Source: Paenibacillus sp. FSL R10-2734 (lineage in GTDB: Bacteria > Bacillota > Bacilli > Paenibacillales > Paenibacillaceae). Taken from it: a stretch of DNA of 64,000 nucleotides. The DNA lies in the NCBI RefSeq assembly GCF_037963865.1, contig NZ_CP150170.1, forward strand, positions 2,728,001 to 2,792,000. The letters are read 5' to 3'. Each line of letters begins with the position of its first letter. The first letter of the stretch is position 1. Shown piece after piece: positions 8,128-16,735 of this stretch. A model generated the notes under the pieces. It made no database searches. It was not told the origin of the DNA and was given only the letters and a program-made list of their open reading frames with translations. Both the position numbers and the translations under genes were made by a program.

Positions 8128-8653
8128 ACCGCGATAGTCTTTTTCCCGGAGTAGGAAACCGTAAGTTTGTGTTGTCCAATGCCCCTGGAAGAAAGGCTTT
8201 GCGGTTTTTTTACGTAAATCTAAGTTAGCTAACCAGTAACTATAACCCGACACCTTGGCACCCCGGCACCTTGACGAATAAACCTGCAAAAATACAGTTT
8301 TAAATGATCCGAGGATGGCTAAAGCGTTAATTCCTGCAAATCTGCAGTTATTCTTGCTCCAAAAGAGGTCTCCGAGTCATATGTGAGGATATACCTGTAG
8401 ATTTGCAGTTTTTGGCTCTAATGAAAAGGATATCTGTGCAAAAAGCTGCATATTTGCAGGCTTCTCTAGTCCAGCTTAAGGTATGGGTGAATAAAGGCAA
8501 AACATTTTCATTGTGTGATGTGAATCGGGGTCTCATAAAAGTTTTGTGAAATGAATGATTATCATACTTAGGTGTGAAGCTATACCTATGGATGTTCGTG
8601 TTGTAGAAGTTTGAGTAAACAAGTTAATGCGATATAGATTTTAGGAGGAACAC
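8128..8653. repeat. Intergenic stretch with degenerate TGCAGATTTGCAGG-type repeats
   Basis: This 526-base gap has no convincing gene. It holds at least four degenerate copies of a motif close to CCTGCAAATCTGCAG, at about 8283, 8333, 8394 and 8445, spaced 50-60 bases apart. Each copy is partly self-complementary. The left part, 8128-8220, holds CG-rich and T-rich sequence after the DUF2273 gene without a clear terminator. A ribosome binding site for nusB is at 8642-8648. Similar spaced palindromes of other sequence occur at 23.9-24.2 kb. Confidence 0.5.
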
Positions 8654-9106
8654 ATGAAAAGACGTATAGCGAGAGAGATTATTGTCCAAAGCCTGTATCA
8701 GATGGAAATGAACGATGTAGAAAGCGCCGAAGCCGTAGAAATGCTGTTGGAGGAAGCTTCAGAGGAGAATGAAACCGAACGTGTAATTACGGACGAGATT
8801 CAGCTCAAGCACTATGTGGTAGAGCATGTAAACGGTGTATGGGAGCACAAGGTTGCTATTGACGATATGCTTGAGCATTACTTGAAGGGCTGGCAAATGA
8901 GCCGTCTGTCACGTGTGGATCGTCAGATTTTACGTCTTGCGGCGTATGAAATGGTGTTCGCGAATGATGTTCCTGCGAAGGTTGCTGTGAATGAGGCTAT
9001 AGATTTGGCTAAGCATTTTGGAACAGATGATTCTGGTAAGTTTGTAAATGGAGTTCTTGGCAAGATGATCCAAGAGATTGATACCATTAAAGCTGACCAT
9101 TCTTAA
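8654..9106 (+). CDS. nusB: Transcription antitermination factor NusB
   Basis: A 150-residue all-helical protein, slightly longer than the common 130-140 residues because of an acidic insert near residues 28-45. N-terminal REIIVQSLYQMEMN and C-terminal RVDRQILRLAAYEM and AIDLAKHFGTDDSGKFVNGVL segments are diagnostic. NusB binds boxA RNA with NusE to prevent premature termination, mostly on rRNA operons. AGGAGG at 8643-8648 precedes the ATG. It stands alone between two repeat-bearing gaps. Confidence 0.96.
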   Translation: MKRRIAREIIVQSLYQMEMNDVESAEAVEMLLEEASEENETERVITDEIQLKHYVVEHVNGVWEHKVAIDDMLEHYLKGWQMSRLSRVDRQILRLAAYEMVFANDVPAKVAVNEAIDLAKHFGTDDSGKFVNGVLGKMIQEIDTIKADHS

Positions 9107-9164
9107 TTTTATAAAATATAAGCAAGTATAAGTTATTCACCGTTATTCACCTATTCTTTATGTT

Positions 9165-9225
9165 TTATATTTCTCGCATAAACGCTTACCGTCCACGTAA
9201 GGACGCCGAAGGCGTTTATGCTTGT
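9165..9225 (+). repeat. Hairpin repeat upstream of folD, also found upstream of dacF
   Basis: After TATATTTCTCGC come ATAAACGC and GGCGTTTAT arms with an inner CGTCC/GGACG pair, forming an imperfect hairpin. A clearly related copy lies at about 59236-59293 upstream of dacF. Both share the order TATATTTCTCGC, AAACGCTT, GTCC, AGGACG, GAAGG, GTTTAT. It is either a dispersed repeat or a shared leader structure. Confidence 0.6.
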
Positions 9226-9266
9226 ACAATAGTAATAGTAAAGTATATAAAAGGGGAGAGACTATC

Positions 9267-10124
9267 ATGACAGCAGCAATCATCAGTGGTAAACAAGTAT
9301 CTGAGGAAATTCGTATTGGTATTGCCCAAGAGGTTGCTGAACTGGCTAAACGTGGTGTGAAGCCCGGTCTGGCAGTAATTCTAGTAGGTGAAGATCCAGG
9401 ATCACAAGTTTATGTTCGCAACAAGGAGAAATCCTGTATCAGCCTTGGTTTCCATTCGGAAGTGCATAAACTGGATGAGTCTACTTCTCAGGAAGAATTG
9501 CTGGCTCTCGTAGCGCAGCTTAATGGACGCGATGATATTGATGGTATTCTGGTTCAGCTTCCGTTGCCTAAGCATATTGAGGAAAAAGCTGTCATTGATG
9601 CAATCTCTGTGGAGAAAGACGTTGACGGCTTCCATCCTGTAAATGTAGGTAACCTAGTGATTGGTGCTGACAGTCTACTTCCTTGTACACCTGCAGGTGT
9701 AATTGAACTAATCAAACGTACAGGAACAGGTATGGCTGGTAAACATGCTGTGGTCATTGGCCGCAGTAATATTGTAGGTAAGCCAGTATCTTTGCTACTG
9801 CAACGTGAGAATGCTACGGTTACGATGTGCCACTCCCGTACAGCTAATATGCAAGAAATTAGCCGTCAAGCGGATATTCTAGTTGTTGCGATCGGACGCG
9901 CGAATTTCATTGACGCTTCGTATGTGAAGCCGGGTGCTGTAGTCATCGATGTGGGTATGAACCGTTTGGATAACGGTAAGCTCGCGGGTGACGTTGATTA
10001 TGATAGTGCAAAAGAAGTTGCCGGATATATCACACCTGTTCCGGGTGGGGTTGGACCGATGACCATTACAATGCTGATGAGCAACACGCTGATTGCGGCT
10101 AAACGCCGTCACGGCTTGGAATAG
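9267..10124 (+). CDS. folD: Bifunctional methylenetetrahydrofolate dehydrogenase / methenyltetrahydrofolate cyclohydrolase
   Basis: A 285-residue enzyme, the usual length. It interconverts 5,10-methylene-, 5,10-methenyl- and 10-formyl-tetrahydrofolate with NADP. The substrate lysine region is YVRNKEKSC, the QLPLPKHI motif lies near residue 100, the nucleotide loop VIGRSNIVGKP near residue 165, and PGGVGPMT near residue 262. I used ATG 9267, preceded by AAAGGGGAGA; an upstream in-frame ATG at 9222 overlaps the hairpin repeat. xseA follows after 11 bases. Confidence 0.97.
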   Translation: MTAAIISGKQVSEEIRIGIAQEVAELAKRGVKPGLAVILVGEDPGSQVYVRNKEKSCISLGFHSEVHKLDESTSQEELLALVAQLNGRDDIDGILVQLPLPKHIEEKAVIDAISVEKDVDGFHPVNVGNLVIGADSLLPCTPAGVIELIKRTGTGMAGKHAVVIGRSNIVGKPVSLLLQRENATVTMCHSRTANMQEISRQADILVVAIGRANFIDASYVKPGAVVIDVGMNRLDNGKLAGDVDYDSAKEVAGYITPVPGGVGPMTITMLMSNTLIAAKRRHGLE

Positions 10125-10135
10125 GGGTAGGATTC

Positions 10136-11515
10136 ATGGCGGCAGAGCGGCAGGTCTATTCGATAAAAGAACTCAACCGTTATATCCGCATGAAGCTAGA
10201 CTCTGATACTTTACTTTCGGATGTATGGATTCGCGGAGAGATTTCTAACTTTACGCATCACGGTAGCGGTCATATGTATTTTACGCTTAAGGATGAGAGC
10301 AGCCGAATCAAGGCGATTATGTTCGCTTCCCATAACCAGCGCTTACCCTTTATTCCGAAGGAAGGTGCTCGGGTAATTGCTAGAGGTAATGTGACCGTAT
10401 ATGAACGTGATGGGCAGTACCAGTTCTATGCCACACATATGCAGCCTGATGGAATTGGTAGTCTATATTTAGCCTATGAGCAGCTGAAGAGTAAGCTTGA
10501 GAAAGAGGGGCTGTTTGCAGAAGCGCGTAAACGCCCTTTGCCCCGCTTTCCGAAGTGTATCGGCGTGATTACTTCGCCAACGGGTGCAGCTGTACGGGAT
10601 ATTGTGATTACACTCCAGCGGCGGTTTCCGCAGGTGGCCATTGTAATCTATCCTGTGCTGGTGCAAGGCAAAGGTGCCGCGCCTTCCATCGTGAAGGCGA
10701 TTGGAGCGCTTAACGCCATGGGTGAGGCCGACGTGCTTATCGTCGGCCGTGGCGGCGGTTCGCTTGAGGAGCTGTGGGCGTTCAACGAGGAGGAAGTCGC
10801 GCGTGCGATATCGGCATCAAGGATTCCGGTCATCTCGGCCGTTGGCCACGAGACCGACTTCACGATTGCCGATTTCGCCGCCGACCTCCGAGCGGCTACG
10901 CCTACAGCGGCCGCTGAGCTGGCCGTGCCACACGCCGGCGAGCTTGCTGCGCAGCTTCGCCAACAGCAGCAGCGGCTGCGCCAAGCGCTGCAAAGACGCG
11001 CCCAGCGCGGACGCGAGCGTCACGCGGGGCTGGAACGCTCGCTGGCGCTGGCAGGCCCGCGCCGCTCGCTGATGCAGCACACGCAGCGGCTGGACCAGCT
11101 GCGTGAGCGGCTCCAGCGCTCTGTGGATGCACGGCTCAGCCGTTCCCGCGAGCGCAAAGCTGTGCTGCATCATAGTCTGCAGCGGTTCCATCCGCATGGC
11201 AGCGTTGCCGCAGCACGTCAGCGCACCGAGAGCATGCGCCGAGAGCTGATGGGCGCCATGCAGGCTCGCCTGCAGGAGAAGCGATCTCGCTATGTAGCGG
11301 AGATTCGTCAACTGGATGCGCTGAGCCCTCTTAAGGTAATGTCGAGAGGCTACAGCTTAGTCTATGACGAGGCAGAAGAACATTTAATCAAATCGCTGAC
11401 CGAAGTGCAGCTTGGCGATCTTGTAGTGATAAAGATGAATGACGGACAGCTGAACTGCCAGGTATGGGGAATGAAGGAGGATGGCAAAGACGATGACGAA
11501 GGAAGCGGAACTTGA
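10136..11515 (+). CDS. xseA: Exodeoxyribonuclease VII large subunit
   Basis: A 459-residue protein with an N-terminal OB fold (about residues 1-100), a catalytic middle domain with the GRGGGSLEELWAFNEE motif near residue 205, and a long C-terminal coiled coil. With XseB it degrades single-stranded DNA from both ends. The coiled coil (about residues 265-400) is unusually rich in Arg, Gln, Ala and Leu, and its DNA (about 10680-11160) is clearly more GC-rich than its surroundings. The end overlaps xseB. Confidence 0.96.
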   Translation: MAAERQVYSIKELNRYIRMKLDSDTLLSDVWIRGEISNFTHHGSGHMYFTLKDESSRIKAIMFASHNQRLPFIPKEGARVIARGNVTVYERDGQYQFYATHMQPDGIGSLYLAYEQLKSKLEKEGLFAEARKRPLPRFPKCIGVITSPTGAAVRDIVITLQRRFPQVAIVIYPVLVQGKGAAPSIVKAIGALNAMGEADVLIVGRGGGSLEELWAFNEEEVARAISASRIPVISAVGHETDFTIADFAADLRAATPTAAAELAVPHAGELAAQLRQQQQRLRQALQRRAQRGRERHAGLERSLALAGPRRSLMQHTQRLDQLRERLQRSVDARLSRSRERKAVLHHSLQRFHPHGSVAAARQRTESMRRELMGAMQARLQEKRSRYVAEIRQLDALSPLKVMSRGYSLVYDEAEEHLIKSLTEVQLGDLVVIKMNDGQLNCQVWGMKEDGKDDDEGSGT

Positions 11516-11750
11516 TTTTGAAGGCGCCATGGACCGGCTGGAGGAAATCGTTCGTGAGCTTGAACACGGCGACGTTCCCCTGGAGAAGGCCATCGATTTA
11601 TTTCAGCAAGGCATGAAGTTATCTCAGCTTTGCGGCAGCAAGCTTGAGCAGGTGGAGCGTAAGATCGAAATGATTACCCTAGAGGACGGAGAACTGCGTA
11701 AGAAGCCGTTTGGTGCACGTCTGGAAGGGGATTCCGATGACTCGCTTTGA
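11493..11750 (+). CDS. xseB: Exodeoxyribonuclease VII small subunit
   Basis: An 85-residue helical protein with the family signature LEEIVRELEHGDVPLEKAIDLF. It assembles with XseA. GAAGGAGG at 11473-11480 touches the in-frame ATG at 11481, so ATG 11493, 12 bases further, is the more likely start and gives the family length. It overlaps the end of xseA by 23 bases and the start of ispA by 14 bases, suggesting translational coupling. Confidence 0.93.
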   Translation: MTKEAELDFEGAMDRLEEIVRELEHGDVPLEKAIDLFQQGMKLSQLCGSKLEQVERKIEMITLEDGELRKKPFGARLEGDSDDSL

Positions 11751-12684
11751 GCATGATCTTGAAAAAAGCTCCGCAGGAGAAACACAGCGGCAGCCGCTGG
11801 AGGATTACATCGCGTTCATTGGTGATCTAGTCACACATGAACTAGAGGCTACTCTCCCTACGCAATGGAAGGTTCCGGAGAATTTGCAGCAATCGATGAT
11901 GTATTCACTAATGGCTGGGGGCAAACGCCTCCGTCCACTGCTAGTGATAGCCGCTTGTGAAGCACTCGGAGGTAGTCGAGAGGCTGCTTTGCCTGTCGCT
12001 GCTGCAGTTGAGATGGTACATACCTACTCGTTAATTCATGATGATTTACCTGCCATGGATAATGATGATTATCGGCGTGGAAAGCTGACCAATCATAAAG
12101 TGTTTGGGGAAGCGACAGCGATCCTAGCGGGTGATGCGCTGTTAACCCATGCATTTTACAGTGTGGTACAAGCCTCGCGTAAATTTGGTGTTCCAGCAGA
12201 AAGTGCACTATCCATCGTAGAGGATCTGGCGGAAATGGCAGGTCCACGCGGCATGGTTGGCGGTCAGATTGCAGATATGGAAGGCGAGCAGGGTCTAACC
12301 GATCATGTACAGCTGAAGTACATCCATCTGCATAAGACAGGGGATTTGATTATCTTTTCGCTTTTAGCTGGCGGCCGTATTGCAGGTGCTAACGAGCAGC
12401 AACTTGAGGCTTTACATGAATTTGGAACAGCCATTGGACTCGCTTTTCAAATCCAGGATGATATTCTAGATTTGGTTGGGGACGAAGGCAAACTAGGTAA
12501 AAAAACAGGCAGTGATGTCAAACAGCAAAAAGTAACCTATCCTTATTTTATTGGCCTCGAAGCATCGCGTGAAGAGGTAAAGCAGCTTACAGAAACAGCG
12601 CATAATGCTGTACTGAACGGCGGCTTTCACGACAACCAGCGCCTGCTGGAAATCGCAGACTATTTAATGGCACGTGATCACTAA
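11737..12684 (+). CDS. ispA: Polyprenyl synthetase, geranyl/farnesyl diphosphate synthase
   Basis: A 315-residue all-helical prenyltransferase with both aspartate-rich motifs: HDDLPAMDNDD near residue 103 and QIQDDILD near residue 242, plus the GGKRLRP motif near residue 61. It condenses isopentenyl diphosphate with allylic diphosphates to make C10/C15 precursors. GGAAGGGG precedes ATG 11737, which lies inside the end of xseB. Its neighbour dxs supplies the isoprenoid pathway. A terminator follows. Confidence 0.95.
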   Translation: MTRFEHDLEKSSAGETQRQPLEDYIAFIGDLVTHELEATLPTQWKVPENLQQSMMYSLMAGGKRLRPLLVIAACEALGGSREAALPVAAAVEMVHTYSLIHDDLPAMDNDDYRRGKLTNHKVFGEATAILAGDALLTHAFYSVVQASRKFGVPAESALSIVEDLAEMAGPRGMVGGQIADMEGEQGLTDHVQLKYIHLHKTGDLIIFSLLAGGRIAGANEQQLEALHEFGTAIGLAFQIQDDILDLVGDEGKLGKKTGSDVKQQKVTYPYFIGLEASREEVKQLTETAHNAVLNGGFHDNQRLLEIADYLMARDH

Positions 12685-12695
12685 TTATGTACTTT

Positions 12696-12725
12696 CGAAA
12701 CGGCTGTATTTCGACAGCCGTTTCG
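12696..12725 (+). terminator. Terminator after ispA
   Basis: CGAAACGGCTGT and ACAGCCGTTTCG form a 12-bp stem with a short ATTTCG loop, followed by TTTGTGTT. Confidence 0.85.
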
Positions 12726-12729
12726 TTTG

Positions 12730-12738
12730 TGTTATAAT
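12730..12738 (+). promoter_or_regulatory. Extended -10 promoter for dxs
   Basis: TGT directly before TATAAT (12733-12738) lies just after the ispA terminator and 46 bases before the dxs start. No good -35 is visible because the place is taken by the terminator stem. Confidence 0.5.
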
Positions 12739-12783
12739 GGGTTTTATAAAATTTACAACATCTAGGAAAGCGGGGAACTATAC

Positions 12784-14688
12784 GTGCTGCTTCCACAAAT
12801 AAATGATCCTGAGCAACTGAAATCACTGTCAATCGATGAATTAACTACCCTAGCGGAGGAAATCCGTCGATTTCTAATTGAGAAGCTTACAGCAACTGGT
12901 GGGCATCTCGGATCCAATTTGGGTGTCGTGGAGCTCACTTTGGCTTTACATTATTGCTATAACAGTCCTCGGGACAAAATGATTTACGACGTTGGGCACC
13001 AGGCCTATGTCCACAAGATATTGACCGGTCGTCAAGACCGCTTCGATACCCTGCGTAAATATCAGGGCTTGTGCGGCTTCGTCAAACGCTCCGAAAGTGA
13101 GCATGATGTCTGGGAAGCTGGACATAGCAGCACCTCTTTATCAGCAGCTATGGGGATGGCTATGGCCCGCGATCTCAAGGGTGAAGACAACAAAGTGATT
13201 GCCGTGATTGGTGACGGGGCTCTTACTGGCGGAATGGCGTTTGAAGCACTTAACCATATTGGCCATGAGAAGCGTAAGCTGATGGTTATTTTGAATGATA
13301 ATGAAATGTCGATTGCTCCTAATGTAGGCGCGATGCACAATTATCTAAGCAAAATTCGTTCAGATCGCCACTATTTGCGCGCCAAAGACGAGGTTGAAGG
13401 GCTCCTTAAGAAGATCCCGGCCATCGGAGGGCGTCTAGCGAAGACTGCTGAACAGTTAAAGAACAGCCTGAAATATATGATGGTACCTGGTGTTCTTTTC
13501 GAGGAACTCGGCTTTACTTATCTAGGTCCAGTAGATGGGCATGATCTGGAGAAGATGATTGACACCTTCCACCAAGCAGATAACGTGGCTGGGCCTGTGT
13601 TGGTGCATGTACTAACAACTAAAGGTAAGGGCTACAAACCGGCTGAAACCGATTTTTATAAATCGCATGCCATTTCCCCTTACAAAATCGAGTCGGGCCA
13701 AGCGCTTAAAGCTGTGGGTCCACCGATGTACACAGAAGTGTTCGGCGAGACGCTGATCGAACTGGGACGTGATGACAAACGACTCATTGCTGTTACCCCT
13801 GCGATGCCAGGAGGCTCGGGATTATTTCCTTTTGCTAAGGAATTTCCGGATCGTATGATTGATGTCGGGATTGCTGAGCAGCATGCAGCTACGCTGTGCG
13901 CAGCCTTGGCTATGGAAGGTATGAAGCCGGTGTATGCGGTGTATTCTACCTTCATGCAGCGTGCTTATGATCAGATTGTCCATGATATTTGCCGTCATAA
14001 CGCGAATGTCATGTTCGCCATTGATCGTGCTGGATTTGTGGGTGCCGATGGTGAGACCCATCAGGGTGTGTATGATGTTGCTTTTATGCGTCATATTCCT
14101 AATATGGTGATGATGATGCCAAAAGACGAGAATGAGCTGCGTCATATGATGAAGACGGCGCTTGAATATAATGATGGCCCGATTGCTTACCGCTATCCAC
14201 GTATTAACGGAACGGGTGTGGCAATGGATGCTGAGCTGCGTACCATTCCAATTGGTTCGTGGGAGCGGCTGCGTACAGGTGAAGGTTATGCTGTGTTGGC
14301 CTGCGGACCTATGGTTCAAGTGGCTGAAGAAGCTGCTGATCTGCTGAAACGGGAAGGTATTCAGGTGGGCGTTGTAAATGCACGTTTCCTGAAGCCACTA
14401 GATAACTCTATGCTGCTTGATTTGGCTCACGCTGGAACCAATATGGTTGTTATTGAAGAGGCTTGCCAAGCGGGAAGTCTCGGCAGTGCGGTATTGGAAT
14501 TCTTCGCAGAGAATGAGCTTTATGACGCGCGTGTACATCTGATGGGTGTACCTGACATCTTTGTGGAGCACGGCTCCATTAAGGAACAACGTCAGGAAAC
14601 GGGCCTTACTGTAGAAGCACTATGTGCGCGTATCAAATCCATGAAGGCTTTAAGTGCTTATAGCTACAAGACGACTTCGTCTTCCTAA
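12784..14688 (+). CDS. dxs: 1-deoxy-D-xylulose-5-phosphate synthase
   Basis: A 634-residue thiamine-dependent transketolase-like enzyme, full length. It condenses pyruvate and glyceraldehyde 3-phosphate as the first step of the MEP isoprenoid pathway. The N-terminal cofactor motif starts GDGALTGG near residue 142 and ends in NDN. The pyrimidine-binding domain holds DVGIAEQHA near residue 360. The start is GTG at 12784, with GCGGGGAAC upstream. It stands next to ispA, so early and late precursor enzymes are clustered. Confidence 0.97.
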   Translation: MLLPQINDPEQLKSLSIDELTTLAEEIRRFLIEKLTATGGHLGSNLGVVELTLALHYCYNSPRDKMIYDVGHQAYVHKILTGRQDRFDTLRKYQGLCGFVKRSESEHDVWEAGHSSTSLSAAMGMAMARDLKGEDNKVIAVIGDGALTGGMAFEALNHIGHEKRKLMVILNDNEMSIAPNVGAMHNYLSKIRSDRHYLRAKDEVEGLLKKIPAIGGRLAKTAEQLKNSLKYMMVPGVLFEELGFTYLGPVDGHDLEKMIDTFHQADNVAGPVLVHVLTTKGKGYKPAETDFYKSHAISPYKIESGQALKAVGPPMYTEVFGETLIELGRDDKRLIAVTPAMPGGSGLFPFAKEFPDRMIDVGIAEQHAATLCAALAMEGMKPVYAVYSTFMQRAYDQIVHDICRHNANVMFAIDRAGFVGADGETHQGVYDVAFMRHIPNMVMMMPKDENELRHMMKTALEYNDGPIAYRYPRINGTGVAMDAELRTIPIGSWERLRTGEGYAVLACGPMVQVAEEAADLLKREGIQVGVVNARFLKPLDNSMLLDLAHAGTNMVVIEEACQAGSLGSAVLEFFAENELYDARVHLMGVPDIFVEHGSIKEQRQETGLTVEALCARIKSMKALSAYSYKTTSSS

Positions 14689-14735
14689 AGTGGAAGTCGG
14701 AAATTAGTAACCCTTTGAACGATCGGGAGATGACC

Positions 14736-15638
14736 ATGGAACACCGTAAAGAACGGATAGATGTACTGCTTGTTGAGCAAGGATTTTATGAAAGCCGTGA
14801 GAAGGCTAAAGCAGCCATTATGGCAGGGCTGGTGCTCGCGGATGAGGAACGCATTGAAAAGGCTGGCATGAAGGTGTCACGGGAGGCTACCCTTAAGGTT
14901 AAAGGCTCTGTTCATCCATATGTCAGTCGTGGGGGCCTAAAGCTGGAGAAGGCTCTTCGCCAATTTAATATTGATCTTACGGGACGGACCATGCTGGACA
15001 TCGGTGCTTCTACTGGAGGCTTCACGGATTGTGCACTTCAGAATGGAGTAAGTCATGTGTATGCGATTGATGTTGGCTATAATCAGCTGGATTGGTCGCT
15101 GCGCAATGATGAACGCGTTAGTGTCATGGAAAGAACGAATTTTCGATATATGACGCCTCCAGATTTGGAGGGTCCTGTTCCAGACTTCGCGAGTATTGAT
15201 GTATCATTCATATCTTTAAAAATAATTCTCCCCCCGCTCAAAGCTTTGCTCAAGCGTCCGGCAGATATTGCTGCGCTGATCAAGCCACAGTTTGAGGCAG
15301 GACGCGAGAAGGTTGGTAAATCAGGTGTGATTCGTGATTCTGCTGTCCATAAAGAGGTATTGATTAATGTATTGACCATGGCTGCAGGGCTGGGCTACCA
15401 GCTTCAGGGATTAACCTTTTCACCGATTACAGGTGGAGAAGGCAATATTGAGTTTCTTGCTCACTGGAGATTAACGCCGGAAGTGGCGGAAGATGAAGAA
15501 GCGTTATTACAGTCGTCAGATGCAGCTTCCTCTGTTATACCAGTGGAGGATTTCCCATCCTTAGCGGATGAAGTGATTAAGCAAGCTACGGGTACCTTTA
15601 ATGTAAATTCAACTCATGGAAACTCATCGCGCCGGTGA
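14736..15638 (+). CDS. TlyA-family rRNA 2'-O-methyltransferase (YqxC type)
   Basis: A 300-residue protein with an N-terminal S4 RNA-binding domain (about residues 5-65) and an FtsJ-like methyltransferase domain. The SAM-binding motif MLDIGASTGGFTD lies near residue 88, and DFASIDVSFISL near residue 150. TlyA-type proteins methylate rRNA riboses; the B. subtilis counterpart YqxC sits in the same place. CGGGAG at 14725-14729 points to ATG 14736 rather than 14730 or TTG 14715. The terminal codons overlap a terminator hairpin. Confidence 0.9.
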   Translation: MEHRKERIDVLLVEQGFYESREKAKAAIMAGLVLADEERIEKAGMKVSREATLKVKGSVHPYVSRGGLKLEKALRQFNIDLTGRTMLDIGASTGGFTDCALQNGVSHVYAIDVGYNQLDWSLRNDERVSVMERTNFRYMTPPDLEGPVPDFASIDVSFISLKIILPPLKALLKRPADIAALIKPQFEAGREKVGKSGVIRDSAVHKEVLINVLTMAAGLGYQLQGLTFSPITGGEGNIEFLAHWRLTPEVAEDEEALLQSSDAASSVIPVEDFPSLADEVIKQATGTFNVNSTHGNSSRR

Positions 15639-15648
15639 GTTTCTTTTT
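15619..15648 (+). terminator. Terminator overlapping the tlyA stop codon
   Basis: GAAACTCA (15619-15626) and TGAGTTTC (15636-15643) form the stem, followed by TTTTTCC. The stop codon TGA is part of the right arm. Confidence 0.75.
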
Positions 15649-15752
15649 CCATATGGTTAATAATATCAATTATGCGGAAACCTCCTAAAAAGACTGCTCA
15701 GAAGAAGGATTTAGCATGGCTTCACGCGAATAAATCACCGAGGTGATTGATA

Positions 15753-16226
15753 GTGGCGGGTAGCTCTGACAAGGTCGTTATGGCGTTTATTGGAGTAGCA
15801 TTATCGATTTTTATAATATATCGGATATATATATGGCTGCAAAGTTCTCCGCGTTCTTTTATGAAAGATCAGATCCCGTTTAATAAAGTGATTATTCCCC
15901 ACCCTTCTATAGACATACTGGAGGATGAGGGGTATGAGGTTGTTGGAGGGAAGTTGAAAATCCCGTTGTCCTTCAACGTAAACGGGGCGCAGATGTATAG
16001 CCGGTTATTTATAGATTATTTGGCGACTAAGGAGGAAGGGTCGATATATTTGGTCATCCTTTCCAGACCGCGTAAACCTTTGGATTTCACAGGCAGTGGC
16101 TTACGAGATACCTTGCTTCCGTACTTACTGATTTATCCGGAATGTAGCGGAGTTTTGTATGTTAATACTGCAGCGAGGTCTATTCAAGTGATTAAGCTTG
16201 GCAGAGATGACGGAGAATCTAATTAA
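15753..16226 (+). CDS. Membrane-anchored protein of unknown function
   Basis: I do not recognise this family. The protein has about 157 residues with one N-terminal membrane segment (about residues 8-28), followed by a soluble domain. GTG 15753 is favoured because GAGGTGAT lies 5-7 bases before it. It lies between tlyA and argR, 24 bases before argR, and could be cotranscribed with it. In B. subtilis no such gene occupies this place as far as I know. Codon use looks like its neighbours, so it is probably a lineage-specific core gene. Confidence 0.75.
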   Translation: MAGSSDKVVMAFIGVALSIFIIYRIYIWLQSSPRSFMKDQIPFNKVIIPHPSIDILEDEGYEVVGGKLKIPLSFNVNGAQMYSRLFIDYLATKEEGSIYLVILSRPRKPLDFTGSGLRDTLLPYLLIYPECSGVLYVNTAARSIQVIKLGRDDGESN

Positions 16227-16250
16227 GTTCATATTTAACAGGAGGCAACA

Positions 16251-16700
16251 ATGAAGGGACAACGACATATTAAGATACGCGAGATTATTACGCAAAAAGA
16301 TATCGAGACACAGGACGAGCTAGTGGAAGCCTTACGTCAATCCGGTTTCCAGGTTACTCAAGCTACAGTGTCTCGAGATATTAAAGAGCTATTGCTCATC
16401 AAGGTTCCCATGGATGATGGAAGATACAAATATTCGCTTCCAACCGATCAGCGGTACAATCCAATACAGAAGCTGAAGCGCGTTCTGGTGGATAATTTTG
16501 TGCAGATCGATTCATCGGCTAATCTTGTGGTGATGAAATGCTTACCGGGGACGGCTAATTCAGTTGCAGCTCTGATTGATAATATTGATTGGCCACAAAT
16601 TATGGGCACCATCTCTGGCGATGATACCATTCTTATTATTTGCCGCCAGCCTGAGGACAGTAAAAACGTAATTTCACAAATCATGGGTTACATTTCTTAA
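16251..16700 (+). CDS. argR: Arginine repressor
   Basis: A 149-residue protein with an N-terminal winged helix DNA-binding domain (SGFQVTQATVSRDIKEL near residue 28) and a C-terminal arginine-binding oligomerisation domain (GTISGDDTILIICR near residue 122). ArgR/AhrC represses arginine biosynthesis and activates catabolism when arginine is bound. It precedes recN as in B. subtilis. AGGAGG at 16241-16246 precedes the ATG. Confidence 0.96.
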   Translation: MKGQRHIKIREIITQKDIETQDELVEALRQSGFQVTQATVSRDIKELLLIKVPMDDGRYKYSLPTDQRYNPIQKLKRVLVDNFVQIDSSANLVVMKCLPGTANSVAALIDNIDWPQIMGTISGDDTILIICRQPEDSKNVISQIMGYIS

Positions 16701-16735
16701 ATTTTCCTTATCATCTTCTCGGAGGTGTTCTATTA

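Noticed and set aside
8545..8575. Possible Fur box (TGATTATCAT) upstream of nusB
   Set aside because: Only the centre matches; the outer bases of the 19-bp consensus do not, and nusB is not a known Fur target.
10817..11311. Minus-strand ORF of 164 codons inside xseA
   Set aside because: It is a shadow of the GC-rich xseA coding region; long antisense frames are expected there.
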